From the IMG/VR virus record IMGVR_UViG_3300027911_000012, positions 1 through 64,000 of that record: DNA of 64,000 bases; one strand, written 5' to 3'. The position numbers and the translations under genes were made by a program. Under the pieces are notes generated by a model. That model searched no databases. It saw only the letters and a program-made list of their open reading frames with translations, and had not been told where the DNA came from. The first letter of the stretch is position 1; the number at the start of each line of letters is the position of its first letter. Positions 1 through 8,448 of this stretch are shown in pieces. The DNA comes from a virus.

Positions 1-470
1 AGACCGGCTGGGGCGTAGGACTCGGGGCCGAGACCGCTGGCTTCGGCGCGCTGAATGGCCGAACCCGAGATGCCTTGTTCTTCGGTAATGACTTTGACGA
101 GGTTACCGAAGACGATGGCCGCGTTTTCGATACGCGAGGCGAGTTGCGCTTGCCGCGGGAGGCTTTCGACGAAGGCTTGGGCTGCGGCTTCGAGTTTGTC
201 ACCGCGGATGCGGGAGATTTGCTCATCGAACTTAGACCTGTGGACTTCTAGGGTAGCGCTGATTTGGCCAGATAGCAACGTTAATGTAGACGCATGGTCG
301 GTGAGGGATTTTGACAGTGCCGACTGGAGATCGAGAAACGACTGAGCTGAAGCGAGCGCCAGTTTGTGCTGCCGGATCAGCAACCAGATGAGCACACCGA
401 TGGCGGTCAACAGGACGACGCCGAAGATGGCGGCGAGGATACTGAGAACGATGATCGATAATGTGCTCAT
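1..470 (-). CDS. Membrane-anchored phage protein, 3' end beyond the window
   Basis: The reading frame is open from an ATG at 470 to the left edge (at least 156 residues). Residues about 5-32 form one strongly hydrophobic helix (IIVLSILAAIFGVVLL, then IGVLIWLLI), followed by a long charged, probably helical or coiled-coil region. It is most simply an inner-membrane anchored protein with its bulk on one side. A spanin-like or host-envelope role is possible, but no family is recognised. It is the last visible gene of the leftward unit, 10 nt after the preceding gene. Confidence 0.75.
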   Translation of the reverse strand, partial: MSTLSIIVLSILAAIFGVVLLTAIGVLIWLLIRQHKLALASAQSFLDLQSALSKSLTDHASTLTLLSGQISATLEVHRSKFDEQISRIRGDKLEAAAQAFVESLPRQAQLASRIENAAIVFGNLVKVITEEQGISGSAIQRAEASGLGPESYAPAG

Positions 471-480
471 CTGATCTGGA

Positions 481-801
481 TTACCTCACGCCAAAGAGCG
501 TGTGTAGACTCGGGAGTTTGACATCGAATCTGGTCTCGATGTCATTGATCGCGCCGTGCAACATACCTCTGGCCGCTTCCGGCAACGCGTCATACTCGGC
601 GCGCGCTTCGGTCGCGAGTTCGATAATCGATGGCGCAACAACGGTTGCGGGCTCGGGCTCGGGCTCGGATGCGGTCTCGATTGGCGCTACCGCTTCCGGC
701 ACCTCGGATTGGATTTCGGGAACTGCTGCTGTGGCTTCGCTCGAAGCCTGTTGAGCTTGCTGCTGATCCTGTGCTTGTGTCTCGTTCATCTCTTCACTCA
801 T
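481..801 (-). CDS. Small acidic Gln/Ala/Glu-rich protein, unknown function
   Basis: 106 residues. The N-terminal two thirds are low complexity (Gln, Ala, Glu, Pro). The last 45 residues look folded and helical. The start at 801 is preferred because AGGAG lies 7 nt upstream; an in-frame ATG at 843 would add 14 His/Lys/Gln-rich residues and has only a weak AAAGG. No family is recognised. Low-complexity acidic proteins of this size occur as phage accessory or scaffold-like proteins, but nothing here shows such a role. Confidence 0.7.
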   Translation of the reverse strand: MSEEMNETQAQDQQQAQQASSEATAAVPEIQSEVPEAVAPIETASEPEPEPATVVAPSIIELATEARAEYDALPEAARGMLHGAINDIETRFDVKLPSLHTLFGVR

Positions 802-859
802 CGTATCGCTCCTGTGTTGATGCTGTTTGTGCTTCTTGCTCATGACAGTGACACACCTT

Positions 860-2203
860 TCAAAGTGTAACGTACTCGCGGGGATACGGCACGTTCGGTA
901 CTATTTTGCCGAGAAACCCACACAACGCAGGCCAGCCATCTCCGAAACGACCCATATCCATGCACAGCAGGTCGCCGGGTCTGCCGAGGAAGTAATCGTA
1001 TACGTCTTCATTGTGTTTCCGGTATCGTTCCAGAAACACTTTCTCGTCGAACGATTTCCGTCCATACACTTCGGTATGGATACGGTTCGTGAAACAGTCC
1101 GTGTCCCACGACGCCCGCCATGGATTGTGAGCGGTGTCCCAATGACTCCGGACACTGTTCAACCACTCTTGCTCGGGCCGTACCGTGAGCACGAATTTCG
1201 ATCCCGGATACGCGGCGTCCAGTTCTCTGTACAGTATCGACACCGGCAAATCGCTCGTGGCGTAATGGCGCTCGATCGTCAGCGACCGGCCCGCGTCCTT
1301 CATCTCGAACCAGATGTTGCGGGCCTTGCGCGGCGACTCCCAATGACTGGCGTCAAATCCCAAAATCCTTAGCGCCGACGTGAGCGAGTTCGTTGCCGTC
1401 TTGTGCAACCCGATACCGAATATCCGCGTCGGTATCCGGCCAAGTGTTATTGGTTTGTCTGAAAAATTCCTGTACACCGTCCCGCACCCGACGTTGCCAA
1501 AATTGACAATCGTGGCATCGGGGCCGTCAGCTAACTGCTTCTCGTAATCGTCCACGAGTTCTCTGACGTGTGGGTACTCCCGGAACCGCACGGCGTCATT
1601 GTGTGGCACGCACCGGAAATATCGCGGGTCGATTTCGACCGCCGCGTACCCGAGCCGTTGCAACCTTCGGTTAAAGTCCTTGTCGTCGGGCGCGTATGTT
1701 GTGTACCGCTCGTCGTAACCGCCAGCGTTCAGGAATTGCGCGGACGTGACACAGATACGGCCAGAACAGCCGCGGAATTGCCTGCCTTGGCCGGGTATGA
1801 CTTTAGCGGCCAGGAATGTGTCGCGGTTCTTGAGATCGCTGAAGTGATTCGATACCGATTCCGCAAATCCCTGAAACGTGAAGTTGTCGGCGTCTAGGTT
1901 AACGAGCACGTCGGCGCCTTCGCGCAGCCCGCAGCGGTGAACGATGTTCTTGGCCTTGGCCATTTCAAACGGCCCGTCGCACGGGTAGCTGTAAAACACC
2001 AGCCGGCCGGACTCGATGTCGGGCATGTGATGGGCGCGGATGTAATCGATCAGACCGTCGCTGTCGCAATTCGGGCCGGTGTTCGCGTACCCGAGTACGA
2101 TGAATTTGCAATCCGGGTATGTGGCGTTGTCGGCCAGATTGCGGGCCAGAGTTTGCGTGATGTGCCCGGTTCGCCCCTTTGCCGTTGTGCAGAACGCTAT
2201 CAT
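860..2203 (-). CDS. Glycosyltransferase-sulfotransferase fusion protein
   Basis: 447 residues with two enzyme domains. Residues 1 to about 250 look like a GT-A glycosyltransferase: a NLDADN stretch supplies the DxD metal/nucleotide-sugar motif (D104, D106), and GGYDERY (161-167) with PDDKDF (172-177) matches the galactosyltransferase-type C-terminal region. Residues about 260-447 match the PAPS-dependent sulfotransferase family: a 5'-phosphosulfate loop GIGLHKTATNSL (263-274), a 3'-phosphate region FVLTVRPEQEWLNSV (about 337-351), and a typical C-terminal GDGWPALCGFLG block. The inferred role is to add a sugar and then sulfate it on a glycan, lipid or virion/host surface. The preceding gene encodes a SAM methyltransferase, 15 nt away. 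Acceptor and cellular location are unknown. Confidence 0.85.
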   Translation of the reverse strand: MIAFCTTAKGRTGHITQTLARNLADNATYPDCKFIVLGYANTGPNCDSDGLIDYIRAHHMPDIESGRLVFYSYPCDGPFEMAKAKNIVHRCGLREGADVLVNLDADNFTFQGFAESVSNHFSDLKNRDTFLAAKVIPGQGRQFRGCSGRICVTSAQFLNAGGYDERYTTYAPDDKDFNRRLQRLGYAAVEIDPRYFRCVPHNDAVRFREYPHVRELVDDYEKQLADGPDATIVNFGNVGCGTVYRNFSDKPITLGRIPTRIFGIGLHKTATNSLTSALRILGFDASHWESPRKARNIWFEMKDAGRSLTIERHYATSDLPVSILYRELDAAYPGSKFVLTVRPEQEWLNSVRSHWDTAHNPWRASWDTDCFTNRIHTEVYGRKSFDEKVFLERYRKHNEDVYDYFLGRPGDLLCMDMGRFGDGWPALCGFLGKIVPNVPYPREYVTL

Positions 2204-2217
2204 GACCGTGCCAGCCT

Positions 2218-2823
2218 TTATGGAGTCTTTAGTCTACAGATGCAGCATTGTGTGCACTGATCGAGGTTTGAGTGAAAATGCCGAACCACGTCGAAATGGA
2301 TATCCATGAACTGACGAAACTCTCCGAACGACCACTCACGGACGTGGCACTGGTTCCCCGGCGGCCCCATGCGGTTCGTCCACTTTGGGTGTCTCGCCAT
2401 CAACTCCCGGTCGGGTGTGCTAATGACTAGCCACCGAGGCCCGATATACTTGAACAAGGAACACAGTTGACCGGGATCGTTCACGTGCTCGATTACGTCG
2501 GAACAGATTAGTAGACCTGGTGGCAGGCAGTTCAGGTTTTCAGCCGTACTCCACCAGCCGTTCGGGTAAAGGCGTTTCAGTATCTCGACAGCAGGAGCCA
2601 GATCCACCCCAATCGTAGTGTACTTCGGGTTTATCCCAAAATACTTCATCAGCTTGAATCCGGAGCCGCAGCCAAAGTCGAGCACGGTCGTCAGGTCGAG
2701 GGCTTCGGATAATTTCAACGCCGTCTCGTACACTTCCCGCTGCCAGGTGTCGTCGCCGCCGATGTCGTAGGTCTGGGGAGCGTCGAGTCGCTCTACATAT
2801 CCGTCGGGGAGAAAGTAAGCCAT
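2218..2823 (-). CDS. Class I SAM-dependent methyltransferase
   Basis: 201 residues. Motif I is TVLDFGCGSGFKL (about residues 46-58), followed by an acidic motif II (IGVDLAP) and a motif IV-like LLICSDVIEHV. This is the arrangement of small Methyltransf_11/23-type enzymes. The acceptor cannot be read from the sequence; lying just before the glycosyltransferase-sulfotransferase gene in the same direction suggests glycan or small-molecule modification rather than DNA methylation (no DPPY or PCQ motif). The start is ATG 2823. A TATACA sequence ends 7 nt upstream, so this gene may head its own short transcript. Confidence 0.8.
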   Translation of the reverse strand: MAYFLPDGYVERLDAPQTYDIGGDDTWQREVYETALKLSEALDLTTVLDFGCGSGFKLMKYFGINPKYTTIGVDLAPAVEILKRLYPNGWWSTAENLNCLPPGLLICSDVIEHVNDPGQLCSLFKYIGPRWLVISTPDRELMARHPKWTNRMGPPGNQCHVREWSFGEFRQFMDIHFDVVRHFHSNLDQCTQCCICRLKTP

Positions 2824-2857
2824 AGTGATCTGTATACAATTCCTAACACGAGCAGGC

Positions 2858-2866
2858 TGTGGATAA
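2858..2866 (-). promoter_or_regulatory. Perfect DnaA-box 9-mer
   Basis: The leftward strand carries TTATCCACA, an exact match to the bacterial DnaA box, in the 63-bp gap between the HerA-like ATPase gene and the methyltransferase gene. It is a single copy, and one exact 9-mer is near chance expectation in a window this size. It could be a host DnaA contact near a promoter or a coincidence. Confidence 0.3.
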
Positions 2867-2886
2867 CCAGAAAAATCAGTATCCGT

Positions 2887-4605
2887 TTACAAAAATAACG
2901 TTTCCCGATTGGCGGACGCCTGCCCGCGTTCTGTGGTAATCAATCGCGCCGTCCGCAAATCGCTAAGGTAAGTCGTGAACGTCCCAGATTTTGCTAGGTT
3001 CGCCTTTGCCGTCAAGTCTTCCATGGATACGGGGTCGCCACCGGCATCGACGAGGACACGCAGGATACGGCGTGCGCCGTCCCGGAGCTTCGGCTCCCAT
3101 ATGGACAACACTTCTTCGGTCGTGGTCGGCGCGGATGGTACGTTGCCACCGAAATACTTTAGTCCTTCCTCGGTCGCGTATACCTTGCCGTCGCGCTCGT
3201 CGATGTAAACGCCTTTGCGTAAATCCGACATGTATGTCGTGAACGTGCCGGACTTCTTCATCCCGGCGTGAGACCGCATTTGACCGATAGCCATCCCTTC
3301 CGGCGACCACTGTACGAGAGCCGATAACATGCGCTCGGCACCGGCACGGAGTTTTCCCGCTCCATCACAATTCGGTGCGATATGCTTCATGACCGATGGG
3401 GGGTAGATGGATCGAGTAACGTGGCTGACGGTAATCGGCGTGCTGGCACGATGCTCCGCAGCGGTGTCCGGTAACCGCCCCATAGCTTGTGTCAACAACT
3501 CGACGTGCCCCTGCACCAGCCGCAATTTCTCCTGCAACCGGTCGAATTCTTTCTTGACTTCTTTGGGCACGACTTCGATCCGGCGCTCGACAATCTTGAT
3601 TTTCTCTTCGACGCGCGGCTTGCCGAAACCCGCTGACAGTTCGCGTTTGAGACGTGCGATCTCGGCGCGCAGTTCTCGCGGGTCGTCGGCCTTGGCTTTC
3701 TCGATCGTAGCCGCCATTTTGGTTTTCAGCGCATCCAGATCGACGGGAGCGAGCTGGATGTTCTTGTACGACTTGCCAAACTCCGGGGTCGCGCTGGAGT
3801 CAAACGTTTCCCTCTTCCGTACATTTACCTTCTGGCAAATATCCAACCATCCCGGACTCCAGAACCACGCCGTGCCTTTCGGTAACGACGGCAGGGAATC
3901 AAGCACCGTATTCGCTTCGGACTTGTCGGCGTGAATGTCGATCCACTCTTCGATGGCCTTTCGGTCTTGCGGGCTGATTGTACGTAACGGCACCAGCACT
4001 TCCGCCTGTGTCAACACGTCCTTGTTCAACACTGCCGACCGCTGAGTAATCATGGTGATACCCACACCGCGGGCTCGGCCACGTCGTACGAGGTCTTGCA
4101 TGGCACCGAGTAACCGGGCTTGGTCGGGTTGTGGCTTTTGCGGAGCGAAGGCGTCGGCCTCGTCCAGAAACATGTGAAGTGGTGACCGCTTCGCCTCGGG
4201 GGCTTTTGCGTGGTAAAGCTTCTCGGCGAAGTCCGTCATGAACCGGATCATGGCACCCTTGCGGAGTAATCCAAGATCCAGCACTACCGACGATCCGGTG
4301 TCCACGATAAATTCGGCCACGATTGCCCCTGTGGTCTCGTCCAAAGGGATGTCACCGTGTTCGCCGCCCATGACAATGATCGGCAGTCCGGGGGACTTGC
4401 CGTCGGAACCTGAACGCAGACCCCACCAGACACCGACAGGATCGCAGACGACAATCTGGGCTCCTACCTTGAGCATCTCCTCGGCCATCACAGCGGCAGT
4501 ATAGGTCTTGCCCATGCCACGTTTGGCTAACACCGCGAAGGTCTCGGTGACGGCGGACAGCGGCAACGACAATCCAGGTGCAATATGGAGTTTGCGCTCA
4601 CTCAT
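2887..4605 (-). CDS. HerA/FtsK-like ATPase with C-terminal winged-helix repeats
   Basis: 572 residues. The Walker A is AKRGMGKTY (27-35) and the Walker B is LHMFLDEADAF (about 143-153), followed by an RGRARGVGITMITQR stretch typical of the HerA/VirB4 clade of hexameric DNA motor ATPases. Residues about 315-385 are charged and helical, probably coiled coil. Two similar C-terminal modules, each containing KSGTFTTY(M/L)SDLR, look like tandem winged-helix DNA-binding domains. A role as a DNA translocase or end-processing motor is inferred. The 5' end overlaps the upstream gene by 4 nt (ATGA). No HerA-partner NurA nuclease is seen next to it. Confidence 0.85.
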   Translation of the reverse strand: MSERKLHIAPGLSLPLSAVTETFAVLAKRGMGKTYTAAVMAEEMLKVGAQIVVCDPVGVWWGLRSGSDGKSPGLPIIVMGGEHGDIPLDETTGAIVAEFIVDTGSSVVLDLGLLRKGAMIRFMTDFAEKLYHAKAPEAKRSPLHMFLDEADAFAPQKPQPDQARLLGAMQDLVRRGRARGVGITMITQRSAVLNKDVLTQAEVLVPLRTISPQDRKAIEEWIDIHADKSEANTVLDSLPSLPKGTAWFWSPGWLDICQKVNVRKRETFDSSATPEFGKSYKNIQLAPVDLDALKTKMAATIEKAKADDPRELRAEIARLKRELSAGFGKPRVEEKIKIVERRIEVVPKEVKKEFDRLQEKLRLVQGHVELLTQAMGRLPDTAAEHRASTPITVSHVTRSIYPPSVMKHIAPNCDGAGKLRAGAERMLSALVQWSPEGMAIGQMRSHAGMKKSGTFTTYMSDLRKGVYIDERDGKVYATEEGLKYFGGNVPSAPTTTEEVLSIWEPKLRDGARRILRVLVDAGGDPVSMEDLTAKANLAKSGTFTTYLSDLRTARLITTERGQASANRETLFL

Positions 4606-5294
4606 GGGAGACGCTCACGCTTAGTGCCGAATATGCCGCGTTTCGCGCCGATGCCGGGTGTCGAGGACATGACGCCCGACATGATCGCGTCGGGCACGGG
4701 AACGGCCACGATGGGCTTGAGCGGATAGGGATCGACCGATACATAATAGCCGTAATCCGCCCCGTACGCATCCACGTACCCATCCGGATGGCGTCTCCAT
4801 TCCGCCGATTCCAGCTCCGCAGCTTTGTCGAGCGCTTTATGCTTAGACGTGAACTTGGTGACCACAAGAGTCGGATACGCCTTGAGATCCGGATTCGGGT
4901 TCGGATCGGCAACGTAACGGTCGTTGTGTTTCACACACCATCCCCAGTCCGACCACAACCACTCCCGAGTCCGGTGCGCGATAGCAATCATGACGCCCGA
5001 CTGCTTCATGACGGCGCAATTCGAGCACGGTACAGGATTTGCCACGTACGGGTACTCGGCTTGACACGACTCGCACACGAGACGGGTCGCGCCACCGCCG
5101 CCGGGGTGCACGATGTGGCGCGCGCGGAACATGGACTTCGACACGAACACGGGGGACAGTTGCGAGGTCACGGTCACGGGGACGTTCCACATGGCGTATA
5201 CAGTCCAGTGATGCCGGGACCAACCTAGCTTGAGTTCCCATGAGCGCATGGCGCGGGAGTGGATGAGCGTGATATATCGGGACTCGAATTTCAT
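4602..5294 (-). CDS. Zinc-ribbon containing hypothetical protein
   Basis: 230 residues. A CESC...CSNC arrangement (about residues 74-93) looks like a zinc ribbon. The N-terminal part is rich in Trp and aromatic residues and the C-terminal part is Pro/Gly-rich. No family is recognised. It is translationally coupled on both sides by ATGA overlaps, so it belongs to the same leftward transcript as the HerA-like ATPase. Confidence 0.7.
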   Translation of the reverse strand: MKFESRYITLIHSRAMRSWELKLGWSRHHWTVYAMWNVPVTVTSQLSPVFVSKSMFRARHIVHPGGGGATRLVCESCQAEYPYVANPVPCSNCAVMKQSGVMIAIAHRTREWLWSDWGWCVKHNDRYVADPNPNPDLKAYPTLVVTKFTSKHKALDKAAELESAEWRRHPDGYVDAYGADYGYYVSVDPYPLKPIVAVPVPDAIMSGVMSSTPGIGAKRGIFGTKRERLP

Positions 5295-5653
5295 AACGAC
5301 TCCGTGGCCTCCACAAACTTCGCGATCTTATTGGCCATCAACGCACACCACTCCCACTTACTGTCATCATCGCGGCAAAGCAGGTGAGCACGTTTCGCCT
5401 GTCTGATTTCAGCCTTACCGGGAAGGTATCCGCAGCCCATGGTCGCCACTCCTCCGTTGGCATCCCAATCGTCGAACAGCATGGCAGTGATCTTGTCTGC
5501 CAGGTTCGGGGATCTGAGAAGATCCCTCAGCCGCTTATCGATCTTGGCCATTTGGTGATCCTGCTGACGGCCAACGGCTGCTCTGTCACGGTCATACTGA
5601 CCGGATCGGACGTAGGCCAGCATCGGGCGGCTCCTGCGCTTCGAGCCTCTCAT
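5291..5653 (-). CDS. Hypothetical protein
   Basis: 120 residues, basic N-terminus, helical middle, no recognisable motif. The start ATG 5653 overlaps the stop of the preceding gene and its own stop overlaps the next start (both ATGA). Tight coupling and clean reading support it as real; function unknown. Confidence 0.65.
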   Translation of the reverse strand: MRGSKRRSRPMLAYVRSGQYDRDRAAVGRQQDHQMAKIDKRLRDLLRSPNLADKITAMLFDDWDANGGVATMGCGYLPGKAEIRQAKRAHLLCRDDDSKWEWCALMANKIAKFVEATESL

Positions 5654-5847
5654 TCGATACCTCGAATCTCGGTCGTCTCCGTCCGATACCTATTCGACCG
5701 TTCCCAATCGCCAGCGGTGTCACGATCGCACAGACATATCACGCAATCGCAAACGGCACAGAACCCGATGCCGCGGTGAGGGCACAGGGTACTGTGTATT
5801 TCATCGCTATACCGGCGATGACATCGGTCACACGCTTGATAGGCCAT
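5650..5847 (-). CDS. Small Cys-rich zinc-binding protein
   Basis: 65 residues with CDRC near the N-terminus and a CPH...CAVCDCVICLCD cluster, enough for one or two zinc sites. No family is recognised. It is coupled to the downstream gene by an ATGA overlap. Similar tiny zinc proteins recur through this genome and are probably accessory host-takeover or DNA-binding factors. Confidence 0.65.
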   Translation of the reverse strand: MAYQACDRCHRRYSDEIHSTLCPHRGIGFCAVCDCVICLCDRDTAGDWERSNRYRTETTEIRGIE

Positions 5848-5849
5848 GT

Positions 5850-6071
5850 CTACTCCCCTACTGGTTTCCTGTCTCGCAACCTGTTAATCGCCGCGATCGC
5901 CAGATCGAAGTCATCGTCGGTTATGACTACGTCACCGTCGCCACCCTCGTCCTGAATCCACGGCGTACGGATGACGATCGTGATTTTAGGCCGCTGCGTA
6001 AACATCCGGCATATCGATTCCAGATGATCGGCGACACGCTCTTGAAGCTGTATGAGTTTGTCTTGAGCCAT
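5850..6071 (-). CDS. Small hypothetical protein
   Basis: 73 residues from an ATG at 6071, just after the stop (6073) of the upstream gene. A longer frame to 6209 exists, but that extension overlaps the neighbour and is Trp/Arg-rich, so the short start is preferred. It has an N-terminal helix, then strand-like residues and an acidic DEGGDGD stretch. No known family. Confidence 0.6.
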   Translation of the reverse strand: MAQDKLIQLQERVADHLESICRMFTQRPKITIVIRTPWIQDEGGDGDVVITDDDFDLAIAAINRLRDRKPVGE

Positions 6072-6072
6072 A

Positions 6073-6459
6073 TCAATCGTTCTCCATCGGATCTTGGTCG
6101 GCCACGTATTCATCCACGGCCCTCTGCTGCGATCTTGTGAACTCGCACACCACACACGCCGTGCCCAGATAGCACTGGCCGCCCATAAACGCGTCCTGAT
6201 CGGCAGCATGGTATTTCTGGAAGTGGTGATAGGTAGCGTGTAGCCAGTCCCACGCGTCGATCAAAGTTTTCATGTCCTCCAAGCGAGCACGCTCATCGTC
6301 ACCCACGTCGGGGTCATAGCCCTTCATCTTGTCAGCAACAACCGCGCGCCATCCGCAGTAATTGGCTCTAGCGGATTCAACTGCCGATTCGATTCGGCGC
6401 TGGTTAGCTCGATAAAACTCGGCGGAGAGTTCGGTCTCGGATTTTAGCTTACCGGGCAT
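6073..6459 (-). CDS. Hypothetical protein
   Basis: 128 residues, mostly helical, with a Cys pair CVVC near residue 103. The start lies inside the 3' end of the upstream gene (11-nt overlap). No known family is recognised. Confidence 0.65.
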   Translation of the reverse strand: MPGKLKSETELSAEFYRANQRRIESAVESARANYCGWRAVVADKMKGYDPDVGDDERARLEDMKTLIDAWDWLHATYHHFQKYHAADQDAFMGGQCYLGTACVVCEFTRSQQRAVDEYVADQDPMEND

Positions 6460-6682
6460 CGGTCGAATCCTCGCACACTTCGTACAATGTCACCGCCATC
6501 TCCCTACCCACCCGATACAGCTTTCCCCGATTCGGGCATTCCGGGTTGCTGTGCGTGGCGCGGAACTCGGCAGGCACTGTGTTCTTGGATACCGAGCAGT
6601 CCATCTGGTGATGGCACACGCCGCAAATGATTCCGGTGTTCGGCCACGCGAACGAAGAGTTAACGGTTGCCGTCACTGGCAT
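6449..6682 (-). CDS. Small zinc-finger-like hypothetical protein
   Basis: 77 residues from ATG 6682. The motif CGVCHHQMDC, with a later Cys (ECPN), suggests one zinc site. The frame stays open further upstream to 6865, but that region is better explained by the upstream membrane-protein gene in another frame. GGAGG lies too close to this ATG for an ideal ribosome site, so the exact start is uncertain. Confidence 0.5.
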   Translation of the reverse strand: MPVTATVNSSFAWPNTGIICGVCHHQMDCSVSKNTVPAEFRATHSNPECPNRGKLYRVGREMAVTLYEVCEDSTDAR

Positions 6683-6921
6683 ACCTCCACAGTCTTCTGA
6701 TCCGAGCACACGCATACCCTCGGGCTCGTCCGCCACCCTGTCGCACGCTGCTCGACGGTCTCGGACTTCGCATACGTCCACACGAACTGACCATCGACGG
6801 CGGGAGCGGTAATCGCCAGCGGCGTCGTGCACGTCAGTGGTGGATTCGTTTGTCCGCAGCTCCAAAAGATAATCGCGGCCCCAAACGACAATCCCGAAAA
6901 CGCGCTAATTACGTACCTCAT
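6673..6921 (-). CDS. Short exported or lipoprotein-like protein
   Basis: 82 residues. The N-terminus is a hydrophobic segment (residues about 3-20) ending in FWSCGQ, which resembles a signal-anchor or a weak lipobox with Cys at 22. The mature part has a further CVCSD motif. AGGAG lies 8 nt before ATG 6921. Small lipoproteins of phages can act in lysis (o-spanin) or superinfection exclusion; nothing here decides between these. Confidence 0.6.
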   Translation of the reverse strand: MRYVISAFSGLSFGAAIIFWSCGQTNPPLTCTTPLAITAPAVDGQFVWTYAKSETVEQRATGWRTSPRVCVCSDQKTVEVCQ

Positions 6922-6932
6922 TCTGACCGCTC

Positions 6933-7118
6933 CTAGCCGATCCCGGCTCGTTTCAACTTTTCCCGGTACCTCTTTGCCGCCCGCCGCCACCGGTCTCGTG
7001 TCGCTTCGTCGTGTTTCGGTGCCGGCCTGTCGGACTCGTACCGAAACGGCGTGCTGGACTCACAGTACGTCAAGCCGTATAGAATGCAGTGCGACCCGAT
7101 TTTCTCGCCGCGGCGCAT
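6933..7118 (-). CDS. Small basic hypothetical protein, start uncertain
   Basis: 61 residues from ATG 7118, with a strongly basic C-terminus (about residues 39-58). This ATG has no clear ribosome site. The same frame can be extended to GTG 7184, or to CTG 7166 overlapping the TGA of the upstream HAD gene; the latter would give coupling with an AGAGG nearby. No family is recognised. Confidence 0.45.
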   Translation of the reverse strand: MRRGEKIGSHCILYGLTYCESSTPFRYESDRPAPKHDEATRDRWRRAAKRYREKLKRAGIG

Positions 7119-7162
7119 CCCGAGGTTCGCGTCGTGCAGGACAGATTCCCACTCGGTGTATA

Positions 7163-7546
7163 TCAGACCTCTTTCGCGTTCCACGGCTTGAAATTCTTGA
7201 GATAGTTGATCGACGGCCACTCGCCCATGAACGTGATTACCCGGTCGTCGATGCCTACAAACGCGGGCGGCTTCTCGGTCGGGAAACGTAGCATGATATT
7301 TTTGGCATCCGGAGGCAAATGGCGCTCGAACCAATCTGCCATGGCCTTGATGCCACCTTCCTGATTACTGCGGCTGGAGTAGATGTTGATCTCGAACTCG
7401 TTGGAGGCTTTCGACAAGAACTCGAACAAGCCGGGCACCGGCGGGTCTGGAATCACCGCCGCGCCCTTCCATCCCGACGTATACGAGTGGCACACGCCAT
7501 CGAAGTCGAGACACAGTATCGGTTTGCGCCCAGTCAAGTCAGTCAT
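7163..7546 (-). CDS. HAD-superfamily phosphatase-like protein
   Basis: 127 residues. HAD motif I is [10 protein letters not shown] (nucleophile and acid/base Asp of DxD), motif II is INIYSSRS, and motif III/IV is VGIDDRVI near the C-terminus. The compact length, with no large cap domain, fits phage HAD hydrolases that act on nucleotides or other small phosphoesters. Substrate unknown. The start ATG 7546 overlaps the HNH gene stop (ATGA). Confidence 0.8.
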   Translation of the reverse strand: MTDLTGRKPILCLDFDGVCHSYTSGWKGAAVIPDPPVPGLFEFLSKASNEFEINIYSSRSNQEGGIKAMADWFERHLPPDAKNIMLRFPTEKPPAFVGIDDRVITFMGEWPSINYLKNFKPWNAKEV

Positions 7547-8208
7547 TCCATGAACTCCTCATAATGGTAACGGTTCAGTAGATTCCACACGCTAGCTTTA
7601 CTGACTGCGAACAAGGACGCTATAGTGTCGTGGGAACACCCTGATAACGCCATTTCTCTTATCTTTTTTAGCTGCTCTCGATTCAGCCTTTTAGCTAAAC
7701 TCCTACGAGTGTTGTGACACTGTTGCTCACGGGAAGCCCACCGACAATTGCCGGGCTCATAGTCACCGTCATTGTCCGGGTGTCTGTCCAACGTTAGACC
7801 TTTGGGTTTACGCCCCATGTCCGCAAGGAAATTCTCGAACGTGTGCCAGCGTTCGCAAACTTTTATACCTCGCCCCCCATAGTGTCGATAGTTTACGTTG
7901 TTCGGGTTTTCGCATCTATCCAACATGTTGTGCCAAGAGCTGTGCTCAGTTGACCGGATGCCCCCAATGGAGTGTCCGTGTTTTAGGATACCCAGACCTC
8001 TCGTGCATCCGCAGGCATTGGCAGACCACCCCAGATTGCACTGAGTAACGATTATCAGGTTTCCGCAGTCGCAGCAGCATAGCCACTGTATTTTCGGCGT
8101 AGCATTTTTGTACTGTACTCTGCCCACAGGCCAGCAAGCAGTTAGCATGCCGAATCTTTGTCCTGTGATGTCGCGCTTTCCGTATGCCCTGTTTCGTTTC
8201 TTTTTCAT
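7543..8208 (-). CDS. HNH homing endonuclease with C-terminal HTH
   Basis: 221 residues. The N-terminal third has CCCDCGN and CGC Cys motifs (zinc ribbon). The centre carries the phage-type HNH block: [12 protein letters not shown], then [20 protein letters not shown]. Residues about 178-215 form a resolvase-like helix-turn-helix, suiting site-specific DNA recognition. It is expected to nick or cut DNA and spread by homing. It sits between two small genes with ATGA overlaps on both sides, so it is cotranscribed rather than on its own promoter. Its local base composition looks more AT-rich than its neighbours. Confidence 0.85.
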   Translation of the reverse strand: MKKKRNRAYGKRDITGQRFGMLTACWPVGRVQYKNATPKIQWLCCCDCGNLIIVTQCNLGWSANACGCTRGLGILKHGHSIGGIRSTEHSSWHNMLDRCENPNNVNYRHYGGRGIKVCERWHTFENFLADMGRKPKGLTLDRHPDNDGDYEPGNCRWASREQQCHNTRRSLAKRLNREQLKKIREMALSGCSHDTIASLFAVSKASVWNLLNRYHYEEFME

Positions 8209-8429
8209 TTAGCGCCCGTCAACCAGTTTCCGAAGTCCTCAAGACTGGCGTCGTTCACCGGCATCCACCTGTCGCCCGCGTGCCTGTCCGCGCTAAACGT
8301 CTCCCACAACCGTTCGACTTCGACACACGATAGCGGCCACGCGGCGGACTGATATGCGACTTGTCGAATCCGCAACTCCTCTAGCGGATGGCGGGCACGC
8401 AAAGCGCGAGCGATGTTCGATGATGACAT
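8205..8429 (-). CDS. Small hypothetical protein
   Basis: 74 residues, helical, Trp-rich at the end. AGGGAG lies 11 nt upstream of ATG 8429. Second gene of the leftward early-type transcript; the stop overlaps the HNH start. No family is recognised. Confidence 0.6.
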   Translation of the reverse strand: MSSSNIARALRARHPLEELRIRQVAYQSAAWPLSCVEVERLWETFSADRHAGDRWMPVNDASLEDFGNWLTGAK

Positions 8430-8448
8430 TAGAGATCAATCTCCCTTT

